The notes: generated by a model not told the origin, from the sequence alone. 22,000 nt of DNA from an uncultured Clostridium sp. (GCA_900553405.1 USDF01000030.1:1-22000), one strand, 5' to 3'. Numbered from the stretch's first letter, positions 1 through 7,191 are shown. Program-made: numbers and translations.

Positions 1-28
1 AAAGAGCCTAAACTTAATCAGGCTCTTT
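1..28. other. Hairpin at the window edge
   Basis: A perfect 9-bp stem (AAAGAGCCT at 1-9, AGGCTCTTT at 20-28) encloses a 10-base loop. It lies directly before a canonical intrinsic terminator. It may be the first of two tandem terminators or the tail of a structured RNA whose body lies left of the window; the sequence cannot decide. Confidence 0.5.
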
Positions 29-32
29 GAGG

Positions 33-54
33 GCGGAATTTATTCCGCTTTTTT
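33..54 (+). terminator. Intrinsic terminator of an upstream unit
   Basis: GCGGAA (33-38) pairs with TTCCGC (43-48) over a 4-base loop, followed at once by six T residues (49-54). The GC-rich stem stands out in very AT-rich surroundings. It ends a forward transcript that begins left of the window. Confidence 0.75.
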
Positions 55-153
55 AACTATTAATAAAATAATAAAATATAAAAATATTTATTTAATAAAT
101 AAAACTATAAAATAAATAAAAAGATATTTATTATTTTTATAAATATTTTCTAT

Positions 154-345
154 TTATTTTAAAAATTTATACAAATTCATACATTTACATATTTTTTTTA
201 TATTGCATAAAAAATTTTCTACCTCAAATAAAGAATTTAAGGAACAATCTAAATTATTACAAAAAGAATTATTTATATTTTTAGAATGAATATTATTACA
301 ATTATTATAATAATATTTATTTTTTTTATATCCGTTAATATTCAT
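154..345 (-). CDS. Hypothetical Asn/Cys-rich small protein
   Basis: This is a 63-codon reverse ORF that I do not recognise. In its favour, the ATG is preceded on the reverse strand by TGAGGTAA at a good ribosome-binding distance, and the product has six cysteines (residues 16, 29, 34, 47, 53 and 55). Against it, the protein is dominated by Asn, Lys, Ile and Tyr, which is what random AT-rich DNA encodes. There is no convincing promoter or dedicated terminator. The N-terminal half is polar, and no signal peptide or membrane segment is visible. Treat it as a candidate cysteine-containing small protein, not an established gene. Confidence 0.35.
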   Translation of the reverse strand: MNINGYKKNKYYYNNCNNIHSKNINNSFCNNLDCSLNSLFEVENFLCNIKKICKCMNLYKFLK

Positions 346-618
346 AAAAATTACCTCATAAAAATGAAAATCGTATAAATTAAAAAATAGATAATTATTT
401 ATTTTTTATTTAATATATAATCAAATAATTAAATATTATTAATTAATAATAAAAAAACTTAAAATAAATAATTAATAAATTAAAATAAATAATAAATTAA
501 TTAAATTTTTATTTGTGATTTATAATTTATTTTTATTGCGTTTAAATAAATTTATTATTTATAATATTATATGTAAAAAAAATAAATTAGTTCAAAAATA
601 CTCTTAAAAATATAATAC
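346..618. other. AT-extreme intergenic stretch, no gene seen
   Basis: This stretch is almost pure A/T with only scattered G or C. It contains overlapping near-repeats built on TAAATAAT and ATTAATTA around 430-505. No ORF with a ribosome binding site, no RNA gene and no GC-bearing hairpin was found. It separates the doubtful reverse ORF from the yabB-like gene. Confidence 0.6.
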
Positions 619-647
619 TTTATTTTTTCATTGTTTTATAGTATAAT
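619..647 (+). promoter_or_regulatory. Probable sigma-A promoter of yabB-rsmI
   Basis: A perfect -10 box TATAAT (642-647) lies 17 bp after a weak -35 (TTTATT, 619-624), about 28 bases before the yabB-like start. The -10 is convincing; the -35 is poor and could be chance in this base composition. Confidence 0.45.
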
Positions 648-674
648 AAAAAATATATTAAATAGGAGAAAAAT

Positions 675-1418
675 ATGGATATAGAAATAAAAGAGAATGA
701 GCGAATAGATGATTTAGAATATAAAGGGCTAAAAATAATTCAAAATACAGAAGGATTTTGTTTTGGAATAGATGCAGTACTTTTATCTGATTTTGCAAAA
801 GAAATAAAAAATAATAGTAAAGTACTAGATTTAGGGACAGGTACAGGAATTTTAAGTATTTTATTGTCTGGAAAAACAAATTTAAATAAAATATATGGAA
901 TAGAAATTCAAGAAGAAGTAGCAGATATGGCACAAAGAAGTGTACAATTAAATAATTTGGAAAATAAAATTGAAATAATAAATAAAAATATTAAAGATTT
1001 AGAAAATATTTTTGAAAAAAATTCTTTTGATGCCATAGTTACAAATCCACCATATAAAAAAATAAATACAGGTGAAAAAAATGAAAAAGAGAATAAATTA
1101 ATTTCTAGACATGAAATAATGGCCTCTTTAGATGATTTTATAAAAATTAGTTTTAATTTATTAAAGGACAAAGGTTCTTTATATATGATACATAGACCAG
1201 AGAGGTTAGCAGAAATTATTTATAAATTAAAACAAAATAAATTAGAACCTAAAATAATTAGATTAGTTTATTCAAATATTATAAGTGAACCAAAATTAGT
1301 TTTAATTAAATCAGTGAAAAACGCAAAAGAATTTTTAAAAATAGAAAAACCATTATTTATATATAATGAAGATGGAAATTACACAGATGAAATATTAAAA
1401 ATATATAATAAAAAATAA
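675..1418 (+). CDS. yabB: YabB/TrmN6-type tRNA (adenine-N6) methyltransferase
   Basis: The 247-residue protein is a class I SAM-dependent N6-adenine methyltransferase. SAM-binding motif I reads LDLGTGTG (residues 51-58) and the catalytic NPPY motif is at 124-127. The N-terminal region around FCFGIDAVLLSDF (28-40) is typical of the YabB/TrmN6 family. E. coli TrmN6 makes m6A37 in tRNA1(Val); the exact substrate here is inferred from family only. The start is preceded by AGGAG in AATAGGAGAAAAATATG. rsmI follows 43 bases downstream, and the order yabB, rsmI, abrB matches Bacillus subtilis apart from the missing small yazA gene. That synteny supports the assignment. Confidence 0.85.
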   Translation: MDIEIKENERIDDLEYKGLKIIQNTEGFCFGIDAVLLSDFAKEIKNNSKVLDLGTGTGILSILLSGKTNLNKIYGIEIQEEVADMAQRSVQLNNLENKIEIINKNIKDLENIFEKNSFDAIVTNPPYKKINTGEKNEKENKLISRHEIMASLDDFIKISFNLLKDKGSLYMIHRPERLAEIIYKLKQNKLEPKIIRLVYSNIISEPKLVLIKSVKNAKEFLKIEKPLFIYNEDGNYTDEILKIYNKK

Positions 1419-1461
1419 AATATGCAGAGGCAAAGTCCATAAAGGAGAATAGGAGGAAAAG

Positions 1462-2289
1462 ATGAGTGGAATATTATATTTGGTGGCAACACCAATTGGA
1501 AATTTAGAAGATATTACTTTTAGAGCGATAAACATTTTAAAAGAAGTTGATTTAATTGCAGCAGAAGATACAAGGCATACATTAAAATTATTAAATCATT
1601 ATGAAATTAGTAAGCCATTGATTAGTTATCATAGACACAATGAAGAAATAAAAGTAGATGGATTGATTGAAAAATTAAAAGAAGGGCAAAATATTGCTGT
1701 TGTTTCAGATGCAGGAACACCTGCTATTTGTGATCCAGGAGAGGTAATAGTAAAAGAAGCGTTAAAAGAAAATATTAAAGTAGTTCCAATTCCTGGAGCT
1801 TGTGCTTTTGTTAATGCATTAGTTGCTTCAGGTCTTGATACAAAAGAATTTGTTTTTTATGGATTTTTATCTATTAATAAAAAATTGAGAAAAGAAAAGT
1901 TGGAACAAATAAAAAAAGAAAATAAAACAATTATTTTATATGAAGCACCTCATAAATTAAAAAATACATTAGAGGATTTGGAGGACATATTAGAAGATAG
2001 AAAAATTGTAATTGCTAGAGAATTAACAAAAATACATGAGGAATTTATAAAAGGTACAGCAAAGGAAATATTAGAAAAATATACAGAGCCAAAAGGAGAA
2101 CATATTATTTTAATAGAAGCAAATCCTATTAAACAAGAGGATGAAGAAAAATCAAAAATAAATAATATGACAGTAGAAGAACATTATAAATATTATGAAG
2201 AACAAGGATTTTTAAAAAATGAAATTATCAAAAAAATTGCTAAAGATAAAGGTGTTACTAAAAATGAGATTTATAAATTATTTATATAA
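1462..2289 (+). CDS. rsmI: 16S rRNA (cytidine1402-2'-O)-methyltransferase RsmI
   Basis: The product (275 residues) belongs to the tetrapyrrole-methylase-fold family that 2'-O-methylates C1402 in the 16S rRNA decoding centre, together with RsmH giving m4Cm1402. Visible family motifs are VATPIGNLEDIT near the N-terminus, AAEDTRHT (about 34-41) and the SAM-pocket signature SDAGTPAICDPG (about 82-93). A P-G-A-C-A segment around 115 also fits. The start has a strong AGGAGG a few bases upstream. It is probably cotranscribed with the yabB-like gene, and transcription should end at the shared terminator at 2391-2430. Length and motifs are normal for the family. Confidence 0.95.
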   Translation: MSGILYLVATPIGNLEDITFRAINILKEVDLIAAEDTRHTLKLLNHYEISKPLISYHRHNEEIKVDGLIEKLKEGQNIAVVSDAGTPAICDPGEVIVKEALKENIKVVPIPGACAFVNALVASGLDTKEFVFYGFLSINKKLRKEKLEQIKKENKTIILYEAPHKLKNTLEDLEDILEDRKIVIARELTKIHEEFIKGTAKEILEKYTEPKGEHIILIEANPIKQEDEEKSKINNMTVEEHYKYYEEQGFLKNEIIKKIAKDKGVTKNEIYKLFI

Positions 2290-2390
2290 AAATAAATATT
2301 AAATGTAAATTATTAAAAATTAATGTAAAGAATAAAAAAATAAAAAGACGTAAAAAAAAATAAATACAACAAATAAATAATAATAAAAAA

Positions 2391-2430
2391 TAAAAGAACT
2401 CCAATTAAAATTGGAGTTCTTTTATTTTTT
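2391..2430. terminator. Bidirectional terminator between rsmI and abrB
   Basis: A 15-bp perfect stem (2391-2405 with 2410-2424) closes a 4-base loop, with an A-run on the left side and a T-run on the right. It lies between the convergent rsmI and abrB genes, so it can serve both strands. Confidence 0.85.
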
Positions 2431-2434
2431 ATTA

Positions 2435-2689
2435 TTATTCTTCTTCATTTAAAGCTTTAATTTGTTTTAAGCATTTATTGCAAATAAGTTTGTCTTTATA
2501 ATTTGATAATTTTTTTGTATTTCCACAGAAAAGACAAGATTTTTCATATTTTTTTAATACTATAGAAGTTCCATCTACAAAAATTTCGATAGGATCTTTT
2601 TCTGCGATTTGGAATTGATTTCTTAATTCAATAGGAATAACAACTCTTCCTAATTCATCTACTTTTCTTACTATTCCAGTTGATTTCAT
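2435..2689 (-). CDS. abrB: AbrB-family transition-state regulator
   Basis: This 84-residue DNA-binding regulator carries the classic SpoVT/AbrB swapped-hairpin domain: MKSTGIVRKVDELGRVVIP at the N-terminus, then IEIFVDG and IVLKKYE. After the domain come two CxxC pairs (C52/C55 and C70/C73) that could form a zinc ribbon, a tail common in Clostridia AbrB proteins and absent from the shortest homologues. The ORF stays open 46 codons further upstream. The start chosen here has AGGAGG just before ATG (AAAGGAGGAAATAAAATG) and begins at the conserved residues, so the upstream part is leader. A promoter and two Spo0A-box matches precede it, which supports AbrB proper over the paralogues Abh or SpoVT. 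It is known in Bacillus as a repressor of post-exponential genes. Confidence 0.9.
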   Translation of the reverse strand: MKSTGIVRKVDELGRVVIPIELRNQFQIAEKDPIEIFVDGTSIVLKKYEKSCLFCGNTKKLSNYKDKLICNKCLKQIKALNEEE

Positions 2690-2705
2690 TTTATTTCCTC
2701 CTTTA

Positions 2706-2722
2706 TTCGCCATTTTTCGACA
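2706..2722 (-). promoter_or_regulatory. Tandem Spo0A boxes in the abrB leader
   Basis: On the reverse strand TGTCGAA (2716-2722) is followed by TGGCGAA (2706-2712); both match the 0A-box consensus TGNCGAA and they start exactly 10 bp apart. They lie about 10-26 bases after the predicted start of transcription, where phosphorylated Spo0A represses abrB in B. subtilis through a similar adjacent pair. Confidence 0.75.
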
Positions 2723-2737
2723 AAATTTTCTATAACT

Positions 2738-2766
2738 ATAATACCACAAATTAAATAAAAACGCAA
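2738..2766 (-). promoter_or_regulatory. sigma-A promoter of abrB
   Basis: Reading the reverse strand, the -35 TTGCGT (2761-2766) and the -10 TATTAT (2738-2743) are separated by 17 bp. Transcription would start near 2731, giving a leader of about 40 bases that contains the Spo0A boxes and the ribosome binding site. Confidence 0.7.
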
Positions 2767-2950
2767 TAAAAAATGAGAAAAAAATGAAAAAATTTGTAAA
2801 AAAATGTAAAAACAATATTTGTCTCATTAATGAATAATACTTTTATATTAAGAATATTATTAAAAAAGAAAAAGGCAATATTTGTAATTTAATCATACTA
2901 CTAGCAGAAAAGTGAATATTAAATTATAGATAAAATAGGAATGAGGAAAA

Positions 2951-3562
2951 ATGTTAAATATTATTTGGCCATGTTTTATTTTAATATCTTTTATTTATGC
3001 TATTTTAACAGGTAATATAGAAAATATGAATCAATCTATATTTACTTCGGCAGCTGGTGCAGTAGAACTTTCTATTACATTTTTTAGTACAATTTGTTTA
3101 TGGACTGGAATAATGAAAATTGCACAACAAACTAATTTTGTGACTAAATTAACTAAATTATTAAGACCTATAATAAATTTCTTATTTCCAGATTGCAGAA
3201 ATAATGAAAAGGCGAAAGAAGAAATTTCTATGAATATGATTGCAAATATATTAGGTTTAGGAAATGCTGCAACACCATTAGGATTAAAAGCTATGAAAAC
3301 ACTTCAAAAGGATAATCCAAAAAAAGATACAGTTTCTCATTCTATGTCAATGTTTATAGTAATTAATACTGCTTCAATGCAATTAATTCCTACAACAGTT
3401 ATTGCAATAAGAACATCTTTTAATTCAAGTAATCCTACACAAATTATATTTCCAGTATGGGGAGTTACAATTGCAGCTTTTTTAGCAGCAGTGATTGCTA
3501 CTAAAATATTTATATTTTTTGATAAAAAGAAAAATGAAAATATTTTTAGAAAAAATAAGTAA
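2951..3562 (+). CDS. spmA: Spore maturation protein SpmA
   Basis: SpmA is a membrane protein which, with SpmB, is needed for proper spore core dehydration and heat resistance in Bacillus and Clostridium perfringens. This 203-residue protein has an N-terminal membrane segment (about 3-20) and further hydrophobic helices. The nucleoside-recognition (Gate) domain shows in SAAGAVELSITFFSTICLWTG and in NILGLGNAATPLGLKAM. The start has GAGG upstream (AATGAGGAAAAATG). spmB follows 68 bases downstream on the same strand, the usual pairing. I found no convincing sigma-E promoter upstream, so regulation is not readable here. Confidence 0.95.
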   Translation: MLNIIWPCFILISFIYAILTGNIENMNQSIFTSAAGAVELSITFFSTICLWTGIMKIAQQTNFVTKLTKLLRPIINFLFPDCRNNEKAKEEISMNMIANILGLGNAATPLGLKAMKTLQKDNPKKDTVSHSMSMFIVINTASMQLIPTTVIAIRTSFNSSNPTQIIFPVWGVTIAAFLAAVIATKIFIFFDKKKNENIFRKNK

Positions 3563-3630
3563 TAGTTGAAAGGAAACATGAAAGTGTAAAAAAATATATT
3601 ATTTAAATAGAGAAAAGAGATGAGTTTTAT

Positions 3631-4158
3631 TTGAAAATTGTTAATTATATATCTTCAGCAGCAATACCAATTGTAATGGTAATAATTATTGTTTATGGAT
3701 TATTAGAAAAAAATAAAGTATATGATACTTTTGTTGATGGTGCAAAAGAGGGAATGGAAATAGTTATAAAATTATTTCCTACTTTGCTTGGGATTTTTGT
3801 TGCAGTAGGTGTTTTAAGAAGTTCAGGGGTTTTAGATTTTATAATAAAAATAATTTCACCTATTACAAATGTATTAAATATTCCAGGAGAAATTATGCCA
3901 CTTGCAATAGTAAGGCCAATTTCAGGAAGTGCATCTACAGCAGTAGCAACAGATATAATAAGTAAATATGGGGTAGATTCAAAAATAGGATTAATTGCAT
4001 CTACAATTATGGGGTCTACAGAAACAACTTTTTATACTATAGCTATTTATACAAGTGCTGTAGGAGTAAAGAAAATAAAATTTGTACTAGCAGCAGCTTT
4101 AATAGGGGACCTTGTTGGAATGTTGACTTCTGTAGCAATTTGGGGATTTTTGTCGTAA
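3631..4158 (+). CDS. spmB: Spore maturation protein SpmB
   Basis: This 175-residue partner of SpmA is also a Gate-domain membrane protein. Recognisable segments are VDGAKEGMEIVIKLFPTLLG, LAIVRPISGSAST and IMGSTETTFYTIAIY. The start is TTG at 3631; a purine-rich AGAGATGAG stretch supplies the ribosome binding site and the N-terminus lines up with the family (MKIVNYISSAAIPI). Four to five hydrophobic helices are visible. No clear terminator follows the stop. Instead, a strong promoter for the next small unit begins 8 bases later, so some spmAB transcripts may read into 4200-4570. Confidence 0.93.
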   Translation: MKIVNYISSAAIPIVMVIIIVYGLLEKNKVYDTFVDGAKEGMEIVIKLFPTLLGIFVAVGVLRSSGVLDFIIKIISPITNVLNIPGEIMPLAIVRPISGSASTAVATDIISKYGVDSKIGLIASTIMGSTETTFYTIAIYTSAVGVKKIKFVLAAALIGDLVGMLTSVAIWGFLS

Positions 4159-4166
4159 AGTTTTTC

Positions 4167-4195
4167 TTGACAAATTGAAAATATCGTTGTATTAT
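4167..4195 (+). promoter_or_regulatory. Strong sigma-A promoter with overlapping inverted repeat
   Basis: TTGACA (4167-4172), a 17-bp spacer and TATTAT (4190-4195) form a near-consensus promoter right after spmB. An imperfect inverted repeat surrounds it: TTCTTGA-CAAATTG at 4164-4177 and CAATTTGTTCAAGGAA at about 4203-4218, with two one-base bulges. A regulator could bind there, or the 3' arm may simply fold in the leader. Transcription would begin near 4202, with no annotated gene ahead. Confidence 0.75.
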
Positions 4196-4226
4196 GTATA
4201 CACAATTTGTTCAAGGAAGTTAAAAA

Positions 4227-4328
4227 ATGTTTATTCAAATTCTATTATTTATTTTAATTTATTTTTTTATTCGAAAATTTATTATCTTTATTTTGTATAA
4301 AAAAATCCAAAAAAAAATAAACAAATAA
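4227..4328 (+). CDS. Putative small hydrophobic peptide (33 aa)
   Basis: This short ORF is not a family I recognise. It starts at ATG 4227, with AAGGAAG six bases upstream, about 25 bases after the predicted transcription start of a near-consensus promoter. The peptide is MFIQILLFILIYFFIRKF followed by IIFILYKKIQKKINK: one long hydrophobic stretch interrupted by an Arg-Lys pair, then a lysine-rich tail. That is the layout of single-span membrane peptides, including type I toxins of Firmicutes. No antisense antitoxin promoter is obvious. AT-rich DNA readily encodes Phe/Ile/Leu/Lys, so composition alone proves nothing; the promoter plus ribosome binding site is the real support. Confidence 0.5.
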   Translation: MFIQILLFILIYFFIRKFIIFILYKKIQKKINK

Positions 4329-4345
4329 TGTTTATTAATTTTATC

Positions 4346-4374
4346 TTGAAAAATATATCAAAAATTTATATTAA
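4346..4374 (+). promoter_or_regulatory. Possible promoter of the 4397-4567 element
   Basis: TTGAAA (4346-4351) and TATTAA (4369-4374) are spaced 17 bp apart. Transcription would start around 4381, about 15 bases before the inverted-repeat element. Boxes of this quality occur by chance in DNA this AT-rich. Confidence 0.3.
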
Positions 4375-4396
4375 AAATCTAAAAATGTTATTAATC

Positions 4397-4567
4397 TTGT
4401 AGAGGGATTTCTTCTAAAAAAGTATATTAACCCCTATTAATATATAATTATAAAAAAATAATTTAGATTAAGCCCCTATTTTATTTTTAAAACTATACTT
4501 AGGAAATCTAAGTAAACAATTCCTTTTTTATTAACAAATTTACCTAACTATTAAAATCCCTCTACAA
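4397..4567 (+). ncRNA. Candidate structured RNA closed by a 14-bp inverted repeat
   Basis: TTGTAGAGGGATTT (4397-4410) and AAATCCCTCTACAA (4554-4567) are perfect reverse complements 171 bp apart. Inside, AAGTATA (4420-4426) pairs with TATACTT (4494-4500). Within that, TTAAT/ATTAA (4437-4441/4467-4471) and AATTAT/ATAATT (4446-4451/4458-4463) build a nested hairpin. This leaves two C-rich segments (C4 runs at 4431-4434 and 4473-4476) facing each other unpaired, both part of a direct repeat ATTAA(G)CCCCTATT. A separate 6-bp hairpin follows (ACTTAG 4497-4502 with CTAAGT 4508-4513, competing with the stem above). No ORF fits. It lies downstream of both the small forward ORF and reverse rlmH, so strand is uncertain. 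A miniature transposon is the main alternative, but no target-site duplication is seen. Confidence 0.4.
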
Positions 4568-4579
4568 ATAAAATATATA

Positions 4580-5059
4580 TTAATGATGATAATTTTCACC
4601 ATTCATTATTTTAAAACCTCTAAATAATTGTTCTAATAAAAATAAACGAATTAATGGATGTGGAAAAGTCATTTTAGAAAAACATATTAACTCTTTAGTA
4701 TTAGATAAAAGTTCTTCTGTCATACCTAAAGTACCACCAATTAAAAATGTAATATGAGATGTAATTAAAGATAAATCTTGTATTTTATTAGAAAATTCAA
4801 CAGAAGTATAATTTTTACCTTTTAAATCTAAAGCAATAACATAACTATCTTTTTTTATATGAGACAAAATTAAATTACTTTCTTTTTGTTTTATTTCTAA
4901 AGATATACTGTCATTCAATTTAGATGGAAGTTTTTCATCTGGAAGTTCTATAATATTTAAAATGCAATATTTTGAAAGACGTTTTTTATATTCGTCAATT
5001 GCATCTTTTAAATATTTTTCACGTATTTTTCCAACACAAACAATATCAATATGTAACAT
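4580..5059 (-). CDS. rlmH: 23S rRNA (pseudouridine1915-N3)-methyltransferase RlmH
   Basis: RlmH is a SPOUT-class methyltransferase that modifies helix 69 of 23S rRNA on the assembled ribosome. The 159-residue protein has the normal length. The SAM-knot signature LIGGTLG is at 106-112, KMTFPHPLIR around 129-138, and the conserved C-terminal Y-H-H ends the protein. The ORF extends eight codons further upstream, but ATG at 5059 has AAAGGAA before it and matches the family N-terminus (MLHIDIVCVGKI). It follows walJ by 13 bases as the last gene of the murA-walJ-rlmH unit. In B. subtilis walJ (yycJ) and rlmH are also close neighbours. Confidence 0.95.
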   Translation of the reverse strand: MLHIDIVCVGKIREKYLKDAIDEYKKRLSKYCILNIIELPDEKLPSKLNDSISLEIKQKESNLILSHIKKDSYVIALDLKGKNYTSVEFSNKIQDLSLITSHITFLIGGTLGMTEELLSNTKELICFSKMTFPHPLIRLFLLEQLFRGFKIMNGENYHH

Positions 5060-5072
5060 ATAATTCCTTTCA

Positions 5073-5861
5073 TTATCCCACATCTATGATAGGACTTGTT
5101 TCGTAACGATTTGCAATACTTAAACTTAAGCTATTTTCATCATAATTATGTTCTATAAGTTCTTCAACTACTGTTTTATAAGCAAGTTCTGGAAAATTGT
5201 TTTCTTTGCTTAAATGTCCAAGCATTACTTGGTTTAATCCATGGTCTACTAAATAAGAAATAGTCTTTCCAGCGTCTGAATTAGAAAGATGTCCATTTGG
5301 ACCTTTTATACGTTCTTTTAACATATATGGATATGAAGAACATTTTAAAATTTCAGGTTCATAATTTGCTTCTAATAAAAGAAAAGAGCTATCACTTAAA
5401 TTAGTAATTATTTCTTTACTCATGTGACCGATATCTGTGGCAATACTCATTTTTTTGTTATCATGGAAAAGATTAAATCCGCAAGGGTTTGCGGCGTCAT
5501 GAGGAATTGAAAATGGTTTTACTTCAATATCGCCAATTTTAAATTTATTAAATGTAAATGTTTTAATATTTTCTTCATTTAATTTTTCTTTATATTTTTG
5601 CATTGCATTCCAAGTCTCTACATTTGCATAAACAGGAACATTATATTTTTTTGAAAACACAGCTAAGCCTTTAACATGGTCAGAATGTTCATGTGTAATT
5701 AAAATTGCATCAATAGAAAAAGGGTCAACATTAATAGATGCTAGAGCTTCTGCTATTTTTTTAGCACTTTCTCCAACATCTACTAAAATTTTAGTTTTAT
5801 TACTTTGTACAATAGAAGAATTTCCTGTACTACCACTATATAAACTACAAAATTGAAACAT
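5073..5861 (-). CDS. walJ: WalJ/YycJ metallo-beta-lactamase-fold hydrolase
   Basis: A 262-residue metallo-beta-lactamase-fold protein with the metal-binding motif HEHSDH at 57-62. Further motifs are SGSTGNSS near the N-terminus, the downstream ATDIGH and LLEANY segments, and GHLS motifs in the C-terminal half. These match YycJ/WalJ, encoded in the walRK operon region of Bacilli and linked there to cell-wall and DNA-processing phenotypes; the substrate is not settled. The start ATG has AAAGGAA upstream. It follows murA by 14 bases and precedes rlmH by 13, so the three genes are almost certainly one transcript. No walRK two-component genes are present beside it here. Confidence 0.9.
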   Translation of the reverse strand: MFQFCSLYSGSTGNSSIVQSNKTKILVDVGESAKKIAEALASINVDPFSIDAILITHEHSDHVKGLAVFSKKYNVPVYANVETWNAMQKYKEKLNEENIKTFTFNKFKIGDIEVKPFSIPHDAANPCGFNLFHDNKKMSIATDIGHMSKEIITNLSDSSFLLLEANYEPEILKCSSYPYMLKERIKGPNGHLSNSDAGKTISYLVDHGLNQVMLGHLSKENNFPELAYKTVVEELIEHNYDENSLSLSIANRYETSPIIDVG

Positions 5862-5875
5862 ATTATTTTTCCTTT

Positions 5876-7144
5876 TTAAAAATCTTCTTCAGTTATTCTT
5901 TGAATATTTGCACCAATACCTCTAAATTTTTCTTCTATATTCTCATAGCCACGATCAATATGTACAAGATTTGTAATACTTGTTTCGCCTTTGGCTACTA
6001 TTCCAGCAATAATTAATGCTGCACCAGCACGTAAATCCGTTGCTTCAACAGGTGCACCATACAATTCTTTTACACCTTCAAAAATAGCAGATTTACCCTG
6101 ATCTGTAATTTGTGCTCCCATTTTATTAAGTTCAGCAGTGTATTGAAAACGAGATTCCCAAATGCCCTCTCTTATAATGCTTGTACCATTGGCTAATGCT
6201 AAACATACACCAATTTGTGGTTGTAAATCTGTTGGAAAACCAGGGTATGGTTGAGTTTTTATATTAGCCTTATTTGGTCTTTTATTTGTCCAAACATGAA
6301 TAGAATCATCATTATATTCTACATTTGCACCCATTTCTAATATTTTTGCTGTCAAGCAATCTAAATGTTCTGGAATACAATTTTTTATTAATAAATCACC
6401 TTTTGTTGCAACTGCAGCAAGCATGAATGTTCCTGCTTCTATTTGATCTGGAACAACACTATATGTAGCATTTCCTGTAAGTTTTTTTACACCATTTATT
6501 TTTATAATATCAGTTCCTGCACCACGAATATCAGCACCCATTGTATTTAAAAAGTTTGCAACATCAACAATATGTGGCTCTTTGGCAGCGTTTTCTATAA
6601 TAGTAGTTCCTTTTGCAAGAACACTAGCAAGCATAACATTTATAGTTGCTCCAACAGAAACCATATCCATATAAATTGAAGTACCTACTAAATTTTTTGC
6701 CGTAGCTGTAATTTTACCTTGTGCAACCTCAACTTTTGCACCTAAAGCCTCAAAACCTTTAATATGTTGATCTATAGGTCTAGCACCTAAATTACATCCA
6801 CCAGGAAGTCCAACTGTTGCAGATTTGCATCTTCCAAGAAGAGCACCAATTAAATAGTAAGATGCACGAAATTTGCTAGTCATGTCTATAGGAGCATTAG
6901 CAGAAGTAATGTTTCTAGTATCTATAGTAACCTCATTAGGAGTATTCCAAGTTAAAATAGCACCTAATTCTTGTAATATTTTACAAGAGATTTTTACATC
7001 ACTTATAGCAGGAATATTGGAAATTGTACAAACGCCATCTATTAATAATGTAGCTGGTATTAAGGCTACTGCTGCGTTTTTGGCTCCACTTATTACTACT
7101 TCTCCTTTAAGGCGTGTACCGCCATTTATAACTAATTTATCCAA
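5876..7144 (-). CDS. murA: UDP-GlcNAc 1-carboxyvinyltransferase MurA
   Basis: MurA catalyses the first committed step of peptidoglycan synthesis, transferring enolpyruvate from PEP to UDP-GlcNAc in the cytoplasm. With the start chosen here the protein has 422 residues. Lys22-Asn23 sit in SGAKNAA, the catalytic Cys117 in GGCNLGARPID (the residue fosfomycin alkylates) and Asp306 in PGFPTDLQ. The ORF can begin five codons earlier at another TTG. The TTG at 7144 follows GGGGGTAA at the right distance and gives the usual MDKLVINGG N-terminus, so it is preferred. Firmicutes often carry two paralogues (MurAA, MurAB/MurZ); which one this is cannot be told. It heads the murA-walJ-rlmH unit. Confidence 0.96.
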   Translation of the reverse strand: MDKLVINGGTRLKGEVVISGAKNAAVALIPATLLIDGVCTISNIPAISDVKISCKILQELGAILTWNTPNEVTIDTRNITSANAPIDMTSKFRASYYLIGALLGRCKSATVGLPGGCNLGARPIDQHIKGFEALGAKVEVAQGKITATAKNLVGTSIYMDMVSVGATINVMLASVLAKGTTIIENAAKEPHIVDVANFLNTMGADIRGAGTDIIKINGVKKLTGNATYSVVPDQIEAGTFMLAAVATKGDLLIKNCIPEHLDCLTAKILEMGANVEYNDDSIHVWTNKRPNKANIKTQPYPGFPTDLQPQIGVCLALANGTSIIREGIWESRFQYTAELNKMGAQITDQGKSAIFEGVKELYGAPVEATDLRAGAALIIAGIVAKGETSITNLVHIDRGYENIEEKFRGIGANIQRITEEDF

Positions 7145-7191
7145 AAAAATTACCCCCAAGTTATCTATTCTTATATAACATTTTCAACTAT

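Noticed and set aside
2690..2827. N-terminal 46-residue extension of AbrB in the longest ORF
   Set aside because: It runs through the promoter, the Spo0A boxes and the AGGAGG site; AbrB proteins begin at the conserved MKSTGIVRKVDELGR segment.
2875..2910. sigma-E promoter upstream of spmA (AATATT followed by CATACTACT)
   Set aside because: The -10 resembles CATACAnT, but the spacing to the AT-rich -35-like element is several bases too short.
4397..4567. Miniature transposon (MITE) reading of the inverted-repeat element
   Set aside because: No target-site duplication or second copy in the window; kept as an alternative, not the preferred reading.
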